64,000 bases of DNA, taken from NCBI GenBank assembly GCA_023146255.1, contig JAGLCJ010000004.1:1-64000 (forward strand). The letters are read 5' to 3'. The notes beneath the pieces were generated by a model that was not told where the DNA came from, searched no databases, and saw nothing but the letters and a program-made list of their open reading frames with translations. Positions 51,364 to 60,836 of this stretch are shown here, piece after piece. The translations under genes and the position numbers were made by a program. How positions within the stretch are numbered: position 1 is the first letter of the stretch; the number at the start of each line of letters is the position of its first letter. The DNA is from Alcanivoracaceae bacterium (GTDB taxonomy: Bacteria; Pseudomonadota; Gammaproteobacteria; Pseudomonadales; Alcanivoracaceae).

Positions 51364-52170
51364 ATGGCCCGAATCGCACTCGGTATTGAATATAACGGCA
51401 ATCGCTATCGTGGCTGGCAGACCCAGCAGGAAGGCGTACCTACTGTGCAGCTTGAAGTCGAGCAGGCGCTGGCGAAGGTTGCCGATCACCCGGTCACGGT
51501 GATCTGCGCCGGGCGCACCGATGCCGGGGTGCATGGCTGTGGTCAGGTGATTCATTTTGACAGTGACGCCGAGCGCAGCATGCGAGCCTGGCAGTTCGGT
51601 GGTAACAGCAACCTGCCCAAGGACATCAGCATTCGCTGGGCAGCGCCGGTGGCGGATGATTTCCATGCCCGTTTTTCGGCGTTCTCGAGGCGCTATCGCT
51701 ATGTCATCTACAACCATCCGATCCGACCGGCGTTACTGGCCGATCAGGTCAGCTGGCAGTTTCTGCCGCTGGACGTGTCGTTGATGCGAGAGGGCGCAAG
51801 GCACCTGCTTGGCGAGCATGACTTCAGTTCCTTTCGCGGCATCTACTGCCAGTCGAAAACGCCGATGAAAACCCTGCACCGGCTGGAGATATTCCAGCGT
51901 GGCAATCTGATCGTGGTGGAGGCTGAGGCCAACGCCTTTCTGATGCATATGGTGCGCAATATCACAGGTACGTTGATGGCGGTCGGCACCGGCAAGAAGC
52001 CGCCGGAGTGGGTGAAAACTGTGCTTGAGGCGCGCAACCGCAGTGTCGCCGCGCCGACCGCGCCGCCGTTTGGCCTGTATCTGGTCGGCATCGGCTATCC
52101 AGAGCGTTTTCAGCTGCCACAGGAGCCCTATGGCCCGGCGTGGTTGCCGGAAGATCTGGCCGAGGGCTGA
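51364..52170 (+). CDS. truA: tRNA pseudouridine(38-40) synthase TruA
   Basis: The 268-residue enzyme starts MARIALGIEYNGNRYRGWQ and has the catalytic Asp53 in AGRTDAGVHG, then FHARFSAFSRRYRYVI and LMHMVRNITGTLM. It makes pseudouridine at 38-40 of tRNA anticodon stems. The neighbours fimV and usg-asd keep the Pseudomonas order; trpF, which often follows there, is missing, replaced by convergent rsmE, whose stop codon abuts the truA stop. Confidence 0.97.
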   Translation: MARIALGIEYNGNRYRGWQTQQEGVPTVQLEVEQALAKVADHPVTVICAGRTDAGVHGCGQVIHFDSDAERSMRAWQFGGNSNLPKDISIRWAAPVADDFHARFSAFSRRYRYVIYNHPIRPALLADQVSWQFLPLDVSLMREGARHLLGEHDFSSFRGIYCQSKTPMKTLHRLEIFQRGNLIVVEAEANAFLMHMVRNITGTLMAVGTGKKPPEWVKTVLEARNRSVAAPTAPPFGLYLVGIGYPERFQLPQEPYGPAWLPEDLAEG

Positions 52171-52887
52171 TCAGGGCAGTGCCATGATCCGGCCAACCAG
52201 CGCCGGCAGCGCGGTTTCCACTCGCAAGATGCGCTGGCCGAAGGCATGGCAGTGAAAGCCGGCAGCAATCAGCTGACCGGTTTCGTAATCGGTCCAGCCT
52301 CCTTCGGGGCCGATTGCCAACGTTACTGCTTCCTGCAGATTCATCGGCATCGACGGGTGTGCTCCCGGGTGGGCGAGCAGGGCCCGGCTGCCGGCAATCA
52401 GGGCCGGTAGCTCATCTTCGACAAAGGGTTTGAAGCGATCACGCAGCAGTAGCTCAGGCAGCTGTGTATCGGCGCTTTGTTCGAGGCCAAGAATCAGCTT
52501 TTCCCGGAGCAGTCCGGCATGCAGTTCCGGGGTATGCCAGTAGCTTTTCTCCACCTTCCAGCTGTTCAGCAAGATGATGCGTTTGATGCCAAGACTGGCG
52601 GCATCAATCAGGATTCGCTTCAGCATCTTCGGCCGCGGCAGGGCCAGAATCAGGGTAAGAGGCAGGGGCGCAGGCGGTGCCTGTGACGGACTGAAGGACA
52701 GGGTCATGCGCTGGCCATCGTCGTCGAGCAACACAGCTTCGCCAACGCCCTCGTTAACGAGTCCGGCCCGCAAACTGGCTCCCGCTGTCAGGCCAAGGAC
52801 ATCACGGACATGACAGGCGCGCCGGCCAGCAATGGACCAGCGGTCGCCCTCAAGGTGGTCATCCGGGTGTAGCAGCAGCAGATTCAT
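52171..52887 (-). CDS. rsmE: 16S rRNA (uracil(1498)-N3)-methyltransferase RsmE
   Basis: The 238-residue SPOUT methyltransferase has the N-terminal PUA-like domain (RRACHVRDVLGLTAGASL) and the knot motif LAIGPEGGWTDYETGQLIAAGF with LGQRILRVETA-like FGQRILRVETALPALVGRI. It methylates U1498 of 16S rRNA. The ATG at 52887 gives the family start MNLLLLHPDD; a longer frame upstream was not used. It is divergent from the MoxR gene, with a hairpin repeat in between. Confidence 0.95.
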   Translation of the reverse strand: MNLLLLHPDDHLEGDRWSIAGRRACHVRDVLGLTAGASLRAGLVNEGVGEAVLLDDDGQRMTLSFSPSQAPPAPLPLTLILALPRPKMLKRILIDAASLGIKRIILLNSWKVEKSYWHTPELHAGLLREKLILGLEQSADTQLPELLLRDRFKPFVEDELPALIAGSRALLAHPGAHPSMPMNLQEAVTLAIGPEGGWTDYETGQLIAAGFHCHAFGQRILRVETALPALVGRIMALP

Positions 52888-52986
52888 GGCGCGGATTATG
52901 CCATTGACCGGACTGCTCAGTCCCGCGGCCCTTTTCACCTTGCCATCAGAGTGGGCCTTGCTAAAGTGGCGGCAGGTTCAGTGGTG

Positions 52987-53061
52987 GCGTTGTCGGGCGG
53001 TTAGCTGAAGCAGTCGCTCCCCGTTAATCGCTTGGTGCATCAGCTAACCACCCGACAACGC
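52987..53061 (-). repeat. Conserved-loop hairpin repeat, copy 5
   Basis: Arms 52987-53011 and 53037-53061 (25 bp; one G-U compatible and one A-A mismatch) enclose the core 53012-53036, identical to copies 1-3. It lies between the divergent genes rsmE and moxR. Its stem resembles that of copy 2 (GCGTT-TC-GG-GGTT pattern). Confidence 0.9.
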
Positions 53062-53117
53062 TGTTCTGGTCCGCTGCCAGCCGCCACTTTGATTGATCGT
53101 GAGATTCGGAGAACATC

Positions 53118-53960
53118 ATGCAGTTTCAGGGTACCGACAAATACGTTGCCACCGACGATCTGAAGATGGCGGTCAATGCCTCCATTGCGCTGAAGCGGCC
53201 GTTGCTGATCAAGGGTGAGCCGGGTACTGGCAAAACCTTGCTGGCCGAGCAGATTGCCGAGTCGCTGAACCTGCCGCTGATCACCTGGCATATCAAATCC
53301 ACCACCAAGGCCCAGCAGGGTCTGTATGAGTACGATGCAGTGTCGCGTTTGCGCGATTCGCAGCTCGGCTCCGAAGGCGTGGAAGATGTCGCCAACTACA
53401 TCAAGAAAGGCAAGCTCTGGGAAGCTTTTGATAGCGAAACTCAGGTAGTGCTGCTGATCGACGAGATCGACAAGGCCGACATCGAATTTCCCAATGACCT
53501 GCTGCTCGAGCTGGATCGTATGGAGTTCTACGTCTACGAGACCCAGCAGGTGGTCAAGGCCGAGAAGCGGCCGATTATCGTCATTACCTCGAATAACGAG
53601 AAGGAGTTGCCGGATGCGTTCCTGCGCCGCTGCTTCTTCCACTACATCAATTTCCCCGATGCCGAAACCATGATGAAGATCGTTGATGTCCACTACCCGG
53701 ATATCAAGCGCAGCATGGTCAAGGAAGCGATGGAGATCTTTTTTGATCTGCGCAAGGTGCCGGGTCTGAAGAAAAAGCCATCCACCAGCGAGTTGATCGA
53801 CTGGCTGAAGCTGCTGTTGTCCGATGACATTCCCGAGGACGTACTGCGCAACCGTGATACCCGCAAGGCAATTCCGCCGCTGTACGGCGCGCTGCTGAAG
53901 AACGAGCAGGACGTCCAGCTGCTGGAACGGCTTGCCTTTATGAGCCGCCGCGAGAGCTGA
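53118..53960 (+). CDS. MoxR-family AAA+ ATPase
   Basis: The 280-residue ATPase has Walker A GEPGTGKT, Walker B VVLLIDEIDKAD, sensor 1 VITSNNEKELPDAFLRRC and the short MoxR lid. MoxR proteins act as chaperone-like ATPases that activate partner enzymes with the help of a VWA protein. The partner is encoded four bases downstream. This MoxR belongs to the CoxD-like subgroup by the phrase TWHIKSTTKAQQGLYEYDAVSRL. No obvious target enzyme is adjacent. Confidence 0.93.
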   Translation: MQFQGTDKYVATDDLKMAVNASIALKRPLLIKGEPGTGKTLLAEQIAESLNLPLITWHIKSTTKAQQGLYEYDAVSRLRDSQLGSEGVEDVANYIKKGKLWEAFDSETQVVLLIDEIDKADIEFPNDLLLELDRMEFYVYETQQVVKAEKRPIIVITSNNEKELPDAFLRRCFFHYINFPDAETMMKIVDVHYPDIKRSMVKEAMEIFFDLRKVPGLKKKPSTSELIDWLKLLLSDDIPEDVLRNRDTRKAIPPLYGALLKNEQDVQLLERLAFMSRRES

Positions 53961-53964
53961 GGCC

Positions 53965-55143
53965 ATGCTGATCCGCTTTTTCGAGACATTGCGTGAACAC
54001 AAGGTGCCGGTCACCCTGCGGGAGTTGCTTGACCTGCATGAGGGACTGGCGGCGCATCTCGCCTTTGCGGATATGGAGGATTTCTACCATCTGTCCCGTG
54101 CCATTCTGGTCAAGGACGAAAAGCATTACGACCGTTTCGATCGCGCCTTTGACAGCTACTTCAAGGGCCTCGACGCGATTGATCCGGACTGGTTCAAGAA
54201 GGCCATTCCGGAGGATTGGCTGCGCAAGGAGCTGGAGAAAAATCTCAGCCCGGAGGAATTCGCCAAACTGCAGGGGCTGGGCAGTCTGGAAAAGATTCTC
54301 GATGAGTTCCGCAAGCGCCTTGAGGAGCAGCACAAGCGTCATCAGGGCGGTAACAAGATGATCGGCACCGGCGGCACCAGTCCGTTCGGTGGCTATGGAG
54401 AAAATCCGGAAGGCATTCGCGTTACCGGCCCGTCGCGTAACAAGAAGGCGGTCAAGGTCTGGGAAAAGCGCGAGTATCGCAATCTGGATGATTCGGTTGA
54501 GCTCGGCACCCGCAATATCAAGCTGGCGCTACGGCGGCTGCGCAAGTTTGCCCGCACCGGCAAGGCCGAAGAGCTGGATCTGGACGACACCATCAAATCA
54601 ACGGCGAAAAATGCCGGACTACTGGATATCCGTCTGCGACCAGAGCAGGAGAACCGGGTCAAGATCCTGCTGTTCTTTGATATCGGTGGTTCCATGGACC
54701 CTTATATCAAGGTTTGCGAGGAGCTGTTCTCGGCGGCCCGGACCGAGTTCAAGCATATGGAGTATTTCTACTTCCATAACTTTATCTATGAGTACGTCTG
54801 GAAGGACAATCGTCGCCGTTGGGATGAAAAGGTTTCCATGTGGGACGTGCTGCATAAATACGGGAATGACTACAAGGTGATCTTTATCGGTGATGCCGCC
54901 ATGAGCCCCTACGAGGTGAACTCCGTTGGCGGCAGTGTCGAGCACTGGAATGAAGAGCCGGGTGCAGTCTGGATGCAACGGGTGATGGATACCTGGAACA
55001 AGGTGGTCTGGTTGAACCCGGAGCCAAAGCGCAGCTGGGACATGACCACCACCAATACCTGGATTCGCCAGCTGGTGAACCAGAAGATGTACCCGCTGAC
55101 CATTCAGGGTCTCGAAGAGGCCATGCGCCACCTGTCGAAATAA
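53965..55143 (+). CDS. VWA domain protein, CoxE-like
   Basis: The 392-residue protein pairs with the MoxR ATPase. Its C-terminal half is a von Willebrand A domain with a MIDAS-like motif DIGGSMDPYI, where the usual DxSGSM reads DIGGSM. The N-terminal half is helical (FFETLREHKVPVTLRELLDLHEGLAAHLAF), and a basic/Gly-rich linker (HQGGNKMIGTGGTSPFGGYGENPEGIR) connects them. The CoxE group is thought to help MoxR/CoxD insert metals or remodel enzymes. Spacing of four bases indicates one operon. Confidence 0.9.
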   Translation: MLIRFFETLREHKVPVTLRELLDLHEGLAAHLAFADMEDFYHLSRAILVKDEKHYDRFDRAFDSYFKGLDAIDPDWFKKAIPEDWLRKELEKNLSPEEFAKLQGLGSLEKILDEFRKRLEEQHKRHQGGNKMIGTGGTSPFGGYGENPEGIRVTGPSRNKKAVKVWEKREYRNLDDSVELGTRNIKLALRRLRKFARTGKAEELDLDDTIKSTAKNAGLLDIRLRPEQENRVKILLFFDIGGSMDPYIKVCEELFSAARTEFKHMEYFYFHNFIYEYVWKDNRRRWDEKVSMWDVLHKYGNDYKVIFIGDAAMSPYEVNSVGGSVEHWNEEPGAVWMQRVMDTWNKVVWLNPEPKRSWDMTTTNTWIRQLVNQKMYPLTIQGLEEAMRHLSK

Positions 55144-55235
55144 TCTGCACCACTGCGCAGCTTGCTGATTCACCTCTGGTCCCGCCGTCGTTGTCCGTTT
55201 ATTGTGAAACGGCTCTGTGAACCGGGAAGATTGCC

Positions 55236-56381
55236 ATGCTGACCATTCCACGAACTCCGCAAGCCTGGCTCTGGCTGGCGCTGGATATCGGCTACCTTGT
55301 TGGTTGTCTGTGGCTGATGGTGTCCGGTTCCGGCAGTCATCTGGTGCTGGCTGGGCTGACCATTGCCGTGGCGGCGCTGATTGGTTTGCAGCGTTTGCCG
55401 GCCGGTGGCGCCGGAGAGCTGTGGCTTATTCCTCTGACTCTTTTATTGCCGTTTTCCGTGCTCAGTCACTATCGCCAGTTGCGTGATCGCCTCGCTTCGA
55501 CACCAGCGGAAGATCGTCCCCTGTTGACTACTCCTGTGCCGCTATCGCGCCGTCTTGCCTTCAGTGCTGTGCTGCTGCTGGCGCTGCTCGGTTGCGTCAG
55601 CGGCCAGCTTGGCCAGCGGGTGATTGATCCGGTGATGGCGCCGCTTGAAGAGCAGGCAAAATCCACCCTGCAGCGCTCATTGGCTCTGGCCGCTGCGTCC
55701 TACGCTTCGGCCCGACTGATTGATCGTGGTGTTGCCTTTATTGCCGAAACCCAGATTGGCATTGGCGTGATCTATGTGAAGCCCGGGCAGATATTCAAAC
55801 CGGTTCAGGATATGGCGGTTCGCTACTCAGATGTCATGGTGCTGGCCATGGCATCGGTGGGTATCCAGATGATGCTGATGGAAATGGGCCAGGTGATCGG
55901 CATTACCGTGCTCGGTTCACTGGCGCTGATGGCGTTGCTGCTGATGCAGTTTGCACCACGTGGACTGGTGCCGGCGCTGGCGCTGACGGCGCGCTTTTTT
56001 ATTGCTGCGCTGGTGGTGATCAAGTTAGCCATTCCGGTGGCTGCGGTGGCGGTTGGTGGTATTTCTGCGGCGGTGCTGGAAGATCAGCGCATGCAGGCCC
56101 AGGCCCGTGTTGATATCACCACCGACCGGCTTGCCGAAGTGCAGCAGGTGAATGACGAGAGCGGCTTTATCAACTGGCTGAAAAGCGTGGGCGGTCAGGC
56201 TCAGGACATGTTTGCCGGCGTCAAGAACCTGTCCGAGGGGCTGATTGAGCGGCTGGTGACATTGTTGGTGATTTACACACTGGAAACGCTGTTGTTGCCG
56301 TTGGCCATGTTGTTCTTTATGTGGCGGGCGGCCGCTCTGTATGTGCTGCCCGTGCCTCGGCAATTCGCAGCAGCTCCATGA
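55236..56381 (+). CDS. Unrecognised multi-pass membrane protein
   Basis: The 381-residue protein has about seven hydrophobic segments, grouped in an N-terminal set (WLWLALDIGYLVGCLWLM onward) and a later set (LAMASVGIQMMLMEMGQVIGITVLGSLALMALLLM; FFIAALVVIKLAIPVAAVAVGGI). An amphipathic, charged stretch (RMQAQARVDITTDRLAEVQQVNDESG) lies near the C-terminus before a last helix. No family is recognised. It follows the MoxR-VWA pair by about 90 bases and overlaps the 3' end of the convergent protease gene by 65 bases. Confidence 0.75.
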   Translation: MLTIPRTPQAWLWLALDIGYLVGCLWLMVSGSGSHLVLAGLTIAVAALIGLQRLPAGGAGELWLIPLTLLLPFSVLSHYRQLRDRLASTPAEDRPLLTTPVPLSRRLAFSAVLLLALLGCVSGQLGQRVIDPVMAPLEEQAKSTLQRSLALAAASYASARLIDRGVAFIAETQIGIGVIYVKPGQIFKPVQDMAVRYSDVMVLAMASVGIQMMLMEMGQVIGITVLGSLALMALLLMQFAPRGLVPALALTARFFIAALVVIKLAIPVAAVAVGGISAAVLEDQRMQAQARVDITTDRLAEVQQVNDESGFINWLKSVGGQAQDMFAGVKNLSEGLIERLVTLLVIYTLETLLLPLAMLFFMWRAAALYVLPVPRQFAAAP

Positions 56382-57462
56382 TGTTTTCCAGATGAATCAG
56401 GCCGACCAGTTTGTCCTGCGCGGTGACGCCGACCACGGGTGTCGTCTGCTGTTGTATCTGGTCGAGTACCTGTTGCATTGGCTGGCGTAGTTCGCAGCAT
56501 TCAAGAGTCGGTAGTGGCAGGTTGCCGATGCGTACCTGCTCGCCGTGTTGGCGCAGTGCGGTCAGCATGTCGCGCTGGCTGAGCAGCTTCAATGTGCCGT
56601 AGTCGTCCTGAACCGGATAATGCTTCTGGTCGGTATGCATGGTCAGGTCCAGTGCCCGTTGCAGGGTGTCATTGACATGCAGGGTGTCGAAACGGGTGAT
56701 CATGGCCTGCTGCGTACTGACCCTGTGCAGGGCGTGACGAAGTTGTTCAGCCCCGGACTCGGCGCCGGCGGCCAGCCAGATAAATACACTGATCAGCATC
56801 AGGATCGGGCTGTAGAAGAAACCGAGAAAGAACAGCACCACGGCCATGCTCTGGCCGATTCTGGCGGCGCGCAAGGTGGCCAGATGGTGATCCATTCTGG
56901 TCGCCAGCGCGGCACGCAGCACACGGCCACCATCCATTGGAAACGCGGGCAACATGTTGAAGATCGCCAGCATCAGGTTGATGGACAGCAGGCTGTAGAG
57001 GAAGGCGGCGGGAGAGCCGAGCATGGATATGGCATTCTGACCGGGATCTGGCGGCGCTACATTGTTCAGGCCAAGCCAGAGCCAGATCACCACGGCAATG
57101 GCGACATTCACCAGCGGCCCGGCAACGGCTACCAGCATCTCCTGTTTCGGGTCTTCCGGAATTTTCTCCATCGACGCCACGCCGCCAATCGGCAGCAGGG
57201 TAATGCTACGGGTGCGGATGCCAAAGCGGCGTGCGGTCAGGGCATGGCCAAGTTCATGCAGCACTACGCAGGCGAACAGGGTGAGCACAAACAGCAGCCC
57301 CTGCAGCACCGCCGCGCTGCTGTGCGTGCTGCGCCATACCGTCAATGCGATCCAGCCCAGTAGCAGGGCAAAGGTGGCATGTACCGCAATATCAATGCCG
57401 GCGACGCGGGCAAGACGCAATGACCAGGCCATGATTGCAGGTTTGCCTTGTTGATCGGTCAC
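56317..57462 (-). CDS. Site-2-type M50 metalloprotease with CBS domains
   Basis: The 381-residue membrane protein has the zinc motif HELGH in CVVLHELGHALTARRFG and a second motif MLPAFPMDGGRVLRA with the third ligand Asp, as in S2P/SpoIVFB-like proteases. Two CBS-like repeats follow (MITRFDTLHVNDTLQRAL; LRQPMQQVLDQIQQQTTPVVGVTAQDKLVGLIHLENIMELL), which often bind adenosyl ligands to control activity. It probably cleaves membrane-bound substrates. The start is the GTG at 57462; an ATG at 57432 is an alternative. Confidence 0.9.
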   Translation of the reverse strand: MTDQQGKPAIMAWSLRLARVAGIDIAVHATFALLLGWIALTVWRSTHSSAAVLQGLLFVLTLFACVVLHELGHALTARRFGIRTRSITLLPIGGVASMEKIPEDPKQEMLVAVAGPLVNVAIAVVIWLWLGLNNVAPPDPGQNAISMLGSPAAFLYSLLSINLMLAIFNMLPAFPMDGGRVLRAALATRMDHHLATLRAARIGQSMAVVLFFLGFFYSPILMLISVFIWLAAGAESGAEQLRHALHRVSTQQAMITRFDTLHVNDTLQRALDLTMHTDQKHYPVQDDYGTLKLLSQRDMLTALRQHGEQVRIGNLPLPTLECCELRQPMQQVLDQIQQQTTPVVGVTAQDKLVGLIHLENIMELLRIAEARAAHTERPPAT

Positions 57463-57587
57463 AGCATCACACTCCCTGTCTGGTTACGGTCGGGTAAGTA
57501 AGCAGGATAGACCGGTTGCACTGTCAAATCCTGATCCGCATCATGGCCGCTACTGATTCTGTACCCGCTAAAACCAACGAGGCGACC

Positions 57588-58169
57588 ATGACCGCACTGA
57601 TTGCAGGCCTGTTTCTGTTTCTGGGTATCCATTCGCTGAATATGCTGGCGCCAGCGGTGCGCAACCGTATGGTCGATCGTCTTGGCTTGATCGGCTGGAA
57701 GGGCGTGTTTGCGGTGATCTCGCTGATCGGCTTCGTGTTGCTGGTGTGGGGTTATGGTCAGGCCCGGAGTGAACCGGTGTGGCTTTGGCAAAGCCCGGTC
57801 TGGACCCGGCATCTGGCATCGTTGTTGATGTTGCCGGCGATGATCCTGCTGGTGGCAACCTATGTGCCGGGCACCCGGATCAAGGCGCGTATCGGCCATC
57901 CGATGCTGCTGGCCACCAAGATATGGGCGCTGGCACATCTGGCGGCCAATGGCACCCTGGCTGACCTGATCCTGTTCGGTTCCTTCCTGATCTGGGCGGT
58001 GGCCGGCTTTGTTATCTTGCGTCGGCGCGATCGCGCCAACGGCAGGCAATATCCTGCCGCAGGCATCGTCAGGGACATCCTGGCGGTGGTACTCGGCGTG
58101 GTGCTGTGGGGCCTGTTTGCCTTCCATCTACACCGTCTTCTGATGGGTGTCGGCCCGTTTGGCGGCTGA
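57588..58169 (+). CDS. NnrU family membrane protein
   Basis: The 193-residue protein has several helices and NnrU features: LFLFLGIHSLNMLAPAVRNRMVDRLG, GWKGVFAVISLIGFVLLVWGYGQARSEPVWLW and HPMLLATKIWALAHLAANG. NnrU was named from nitrite/nitric-oxide regulons, but many members are not linked to denitrification, and none of those genes is here. Similar to the isoprenoid-modifying family in fold. The ATG at 57588 follows GAGG. Confidence 0.85.
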   Translation: MTALIAGLFLFLGIHSLNMLAPAVRNRMVDRLGLIGWKGVFAVISLIGFVLLVWGYGQARSEPVWLWQSPVWTRHLASLLMLPAMILLVATYVPGTRIKARIGHPMLLATKIWALAHLAANGTLADLILFGSFLIWAVAGFVILRRRDRANGRQYPAAGIVRDILAVVLGVVLWGLFAFHLHRLLMGVGPFGG

Positions 58170-58288
58170 TTGAGCGTGTTTCTGTGAACCGCCCCGCAAG
58201 CTGGGCGGTGACGCTGGCGGCTCTGTTCATCTGATGATAATTTCCGATGCTTGCAGTCATGCTGATGACTGCCGCAACGGGGGGAATC

Positions 58289-59485
58289 ATGCAACAGCCG
58301 CTTCATGCCGGCCGTACCGGCTGGTCCGGGATCCATCGCCTGTTACTGCTGGTGATGTCCGCTGTCATTATCGTATTGGCCCTGTCCACCTGGCACACCG
58401 ATCGTCTGGTCCGGACCTTTACCGCGCAGATAGACGCCATCATGACGGTGCGCTTGCAGATCACCGAGAGTCATCTCTGGCTGGAGGAAATTGTCAGCGG
58501 TGATGAAGGTGAGAGTCAGGCCGGCGTGTTTGTACTGATCGATCAGGCTGCACTTTTGCTGCAGCGGCTGTCCGGTAACGGCCGCGATCATGATGACCCG
58601 ATTGAAATGCAAGAGCAGCGTCTACGCAGCGAGCTGGCGGTCACGTCCGGTACCTTGACAACATTTCGCAGCCTCGCACGGGAGCGATTGGAGGGCACGG
58701 AGGGGGCCGTTGGCTCAGCACTGGATCAGCGCTTCGACGATACTTATGAGGGGCTACAGGACAGCCTGATGTCTCTGGAAACCGATCTGCAGGATGTCAT
58801 GCAGCGCAGTCTGAAACGCTTTGTCTGGCAACAGGCGCTGATGATCGTTGCTCTTGCCGGCGTGTTTGTCTGGATACTGATGCTGCTACGCCGCAAGGAG
58901 CAGCAGGATCAGGATGAGCATGTTCGCGATCTGCAGAAGTCTTACGCCGAACTGGAGACGAGCAGGGCTGAACTGGCCAGACAGAATGCTCGGCGCGCTC
59001 TGATCATGCAGGTCAGTGATAATCTGCAGGGCATTGAGGACGCCGAGAAAATGGCTGACATCCTGCTGCAGTTTCTCTGTCGTGAAGGCAATGCGCCGGC
59101 GGCAGCTTTCTGGATCAATGATCCGGAGGAGGGTCTGGAGCCACTCACGGGTTACGCGCTGGACAGTGATCATTTCAATGCCAGTCGGGAAGACATGAAC
59201 GACGGCCCGGTGGGGCAGGCGGTGCGGCTCGGCAAGCCGGTGGTGATGGATGTTCCGGGGCGTTATCTGCTGATTTCCAGTGCCAGTGGTGAGGCTGCGC
59301 CGGCACATATCCGGGTGCTGCCGCTGGTGCATGACGGCGTCGTTGTCGCGGTGGCGGAGTTTGCCTGGTTCTCCGTGCCGGATGAGGACACCCTGCATCT
59401 ATTTGAAACCGTGCTGACTTCGGTGGCGGTGCGTTTTCAGCTGGTGCTGCGGCGTCGTTATCAGGGGCAGTTGCAGATGGCCTGA
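58289..59485 (+). CDS. Membrane sensor-like protein with GAF domain
   Basis: The 398-residue protein has a helix near the N-terminus (LLLLVMSAVIIVLALSTW), a periplasmic four-helix sensor region of about 160 residues, a second helix (ALMIVALAGVFVWILMLLRR), a coiled coil and a C-terminal GAF domain (LQGIEDAEKMADILLQFLCREGNAPAAAFWIN to the end). No kinase, GGDEF or methyl-accepting output follows, so it is a truncated sensor or acts through partners. GGGGGG precedes the ATG at 58289. It is convergent with the DUF58 gene. Confidence 0.8.
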   Translation: MQQPLHAGRTGWSGIHRLLLLVMSAVIIVLALSTWHTDRLVRTFTAQIDAIMTVRLQITESHLWLEEIVSGDEGESQAGVFVLIDQAALLLQRLSGNGRDHDDPIEMQEQRLRSELAVTSGTLTTFRSLARERLEGTEGAVGSALDQRFDDTYEGLQDSLMSLETDLQDVMQRSLKRFVWQQALMIVALAGVFVWILMLLRRKEQQDQDEHVRDLQKSYAELETSRAELARQNARRALIMQVSDNLQGIEDAEKMADILLQFLCREGNAPAAAFWINDPEEGLEPLTGYALDSDHFNASREDMNDGPVGQAVRLGKPVVMDVPGRYLLISSASGEAAPAHIRVLPLVHDGVVVAVAEFAWFSVPDEDTLHLFETVLTSVAVRFQLVLRRRYQGQLQMA

Positions 59486-59501
59486 CCTTGTCGGGTCGTC
59501 C

Positions 59502-60836
59502 TTACAGTCGGCCACTACGTTTTAATGCCATATAGACCTGATTCAGTCTGGCCGGCAATTGTTCCGGGGTTGCCTCCACTATCATCGCCCCGGCGTGGCG
59601 CAGGCGGGTATGCAAGGCGTTGCGGGATTCTTCCCAGGCGGCATCACCGGCGACCCGCAGGGCATCGTCTGCCGATTCAATCGTTGCGTGCTTTAGACGC
59701 GCCTGATCGGGTAGCTGGATGTCGGCAATCATTAGCAGATGCTTGCCACCGAGTAACCGCACTGCGGTCATCAGCTCTTGATCATCATCGGGTTGAATGT
59801 GGCTGATCAGCACCACCAGCGCATGTTTGTGCCAGCGACCGAGCAGTAATCTGGCAGCGTGACTGTAATCGCTGGCGTGGTCACTGGGTTGCAGTGTGTA
59901 CAGCCCGTTGAGCAGACGGTTCAGGCCTTGCTGGCCACGTACCGGTGGCAGCCAACGCTGGGCGTCGTTGGAAAACAGCATGACGCCGGGTTTGTCACCC
60001 TGCTTCAGGGCGCTCCACGCCAGTAACAGGCTGGCGTTGAGGGCGTGATCAAAACCGCTCAGGCCATTAACCTGCATCGCCAGTCGGGCGCCGCCATCGA
60101 GCAGGACGATGATGTGCTGATTCTGTTCTTCCTGATATTCACGGCTGATCAGCGTGCGCCGCCGGGCACTGGCTTTCCAGTCAATCTGGCGCAGGGCATC
60201 GCCGCCGCGATATTCGCGCAACTGATGAAACTCCATGCCTTCACCGCGCCGTGGCTGGCGGCGATGGCCGCCGTCGAGTCGATTGTCCTGACTGGCGAGC
60301 ATGGCGTCGCCTTGCAGCATGGAAAAATCCGGATATACCGGCACACAGGTGCTGGCTTCAATGCGGCGCCGCTGCCAGATCAGCCCCAGCGGCCCCGGCA
60401 ACCATAATTCAATCGGGCCGAATCGGGCCTGCCCGCGTTGCGCCGGTCGGTAGCGATAACTCAGCTCGGTAATGTCCCCGGCGCCGGGTCGCAACAGCAC
60501 TGGCATACCGGTGTCGGCATCATCGCCGGGGTGATGGTCGGCCAGCTCACAGAGATTCGGTAGCTGCCGGCTGTCAAACTGCAGCCGTACGATGTGCGGG
60601 CGCTGCACCGAAAAAGCTGCCGGCAGCAAACGGGTTGCGGCCGGTGCAGGACGACGCAGTCCGATAAGGACATCGATTGCAACCAGCGCCAACAGAGCGA
60701 CCAGTGACGCCAGCCAGATCATGTTGGCGCTGTGGTTATGTTGCGGCAGCCAGATTCGGACTGCCAACACCATCAGAGCCAGTGCCACCAGCGCCAGCGT
60801 CAGCTGCAGCAGTCGTGGCGCCGGGCGCAGCATCAT
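59502..60836 (-). CDS. DUF58 domain protein
   Basis: The 444-residue protein has two N-terminal membrane helices and a DUF58 domain with GMEFHQLREYRGGDALRQIDWKASARRRTLISREYQEEQNQHIIVLLDGGARLAM, a VWA-like fold whose metal site reads LLDGGARL. It overlaps the preceding MoxR gene by four bases. MoxR-DUF58 pairs are usually followed by further VWA and TPR genes; here none follows, so the locus is a shortened form. The function is linked to cell-envelope or enzyme maturation in general, but not known. Confidence 0.92.
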   Translation of the reverse strand: MMLRPAPRLLQLTLALVALALMVLAVRIWLPQHNHSANMIWLASLVALLALVAIDVLIGLRRPAPAATRLLPAAFSVQRPHIVRLQFDSRQLPNLCELADHHPGDDADTGMPVLLRPGAGDITELSYRYRPAQRGQARFGPIELWLPGPLGLIWQRRRIEASTCVPVYPDFSMLQGDAMLASQDNRLDGGHRRQPRRGEGMEFHQLREYRGGDALRQIDWKASARRRTLISREYQEEQNQHIIVLLDGGARLAMQVNGLSGFDHALNASLLLAWSALKQGDKPGVMLFSNDAQRWLPPVRGQQGLNRLLNGLYTLQPSDHASDYSHAARLLLGRWHKHALVVLISHIQPDDDQELMTAVRLLGGKHLLMIADIQLPDQARLKHATIESADDALRVAGDAAWEESRNALHTRLRHAGAMIVEATPEQLPARLNQVYMALKRSGRL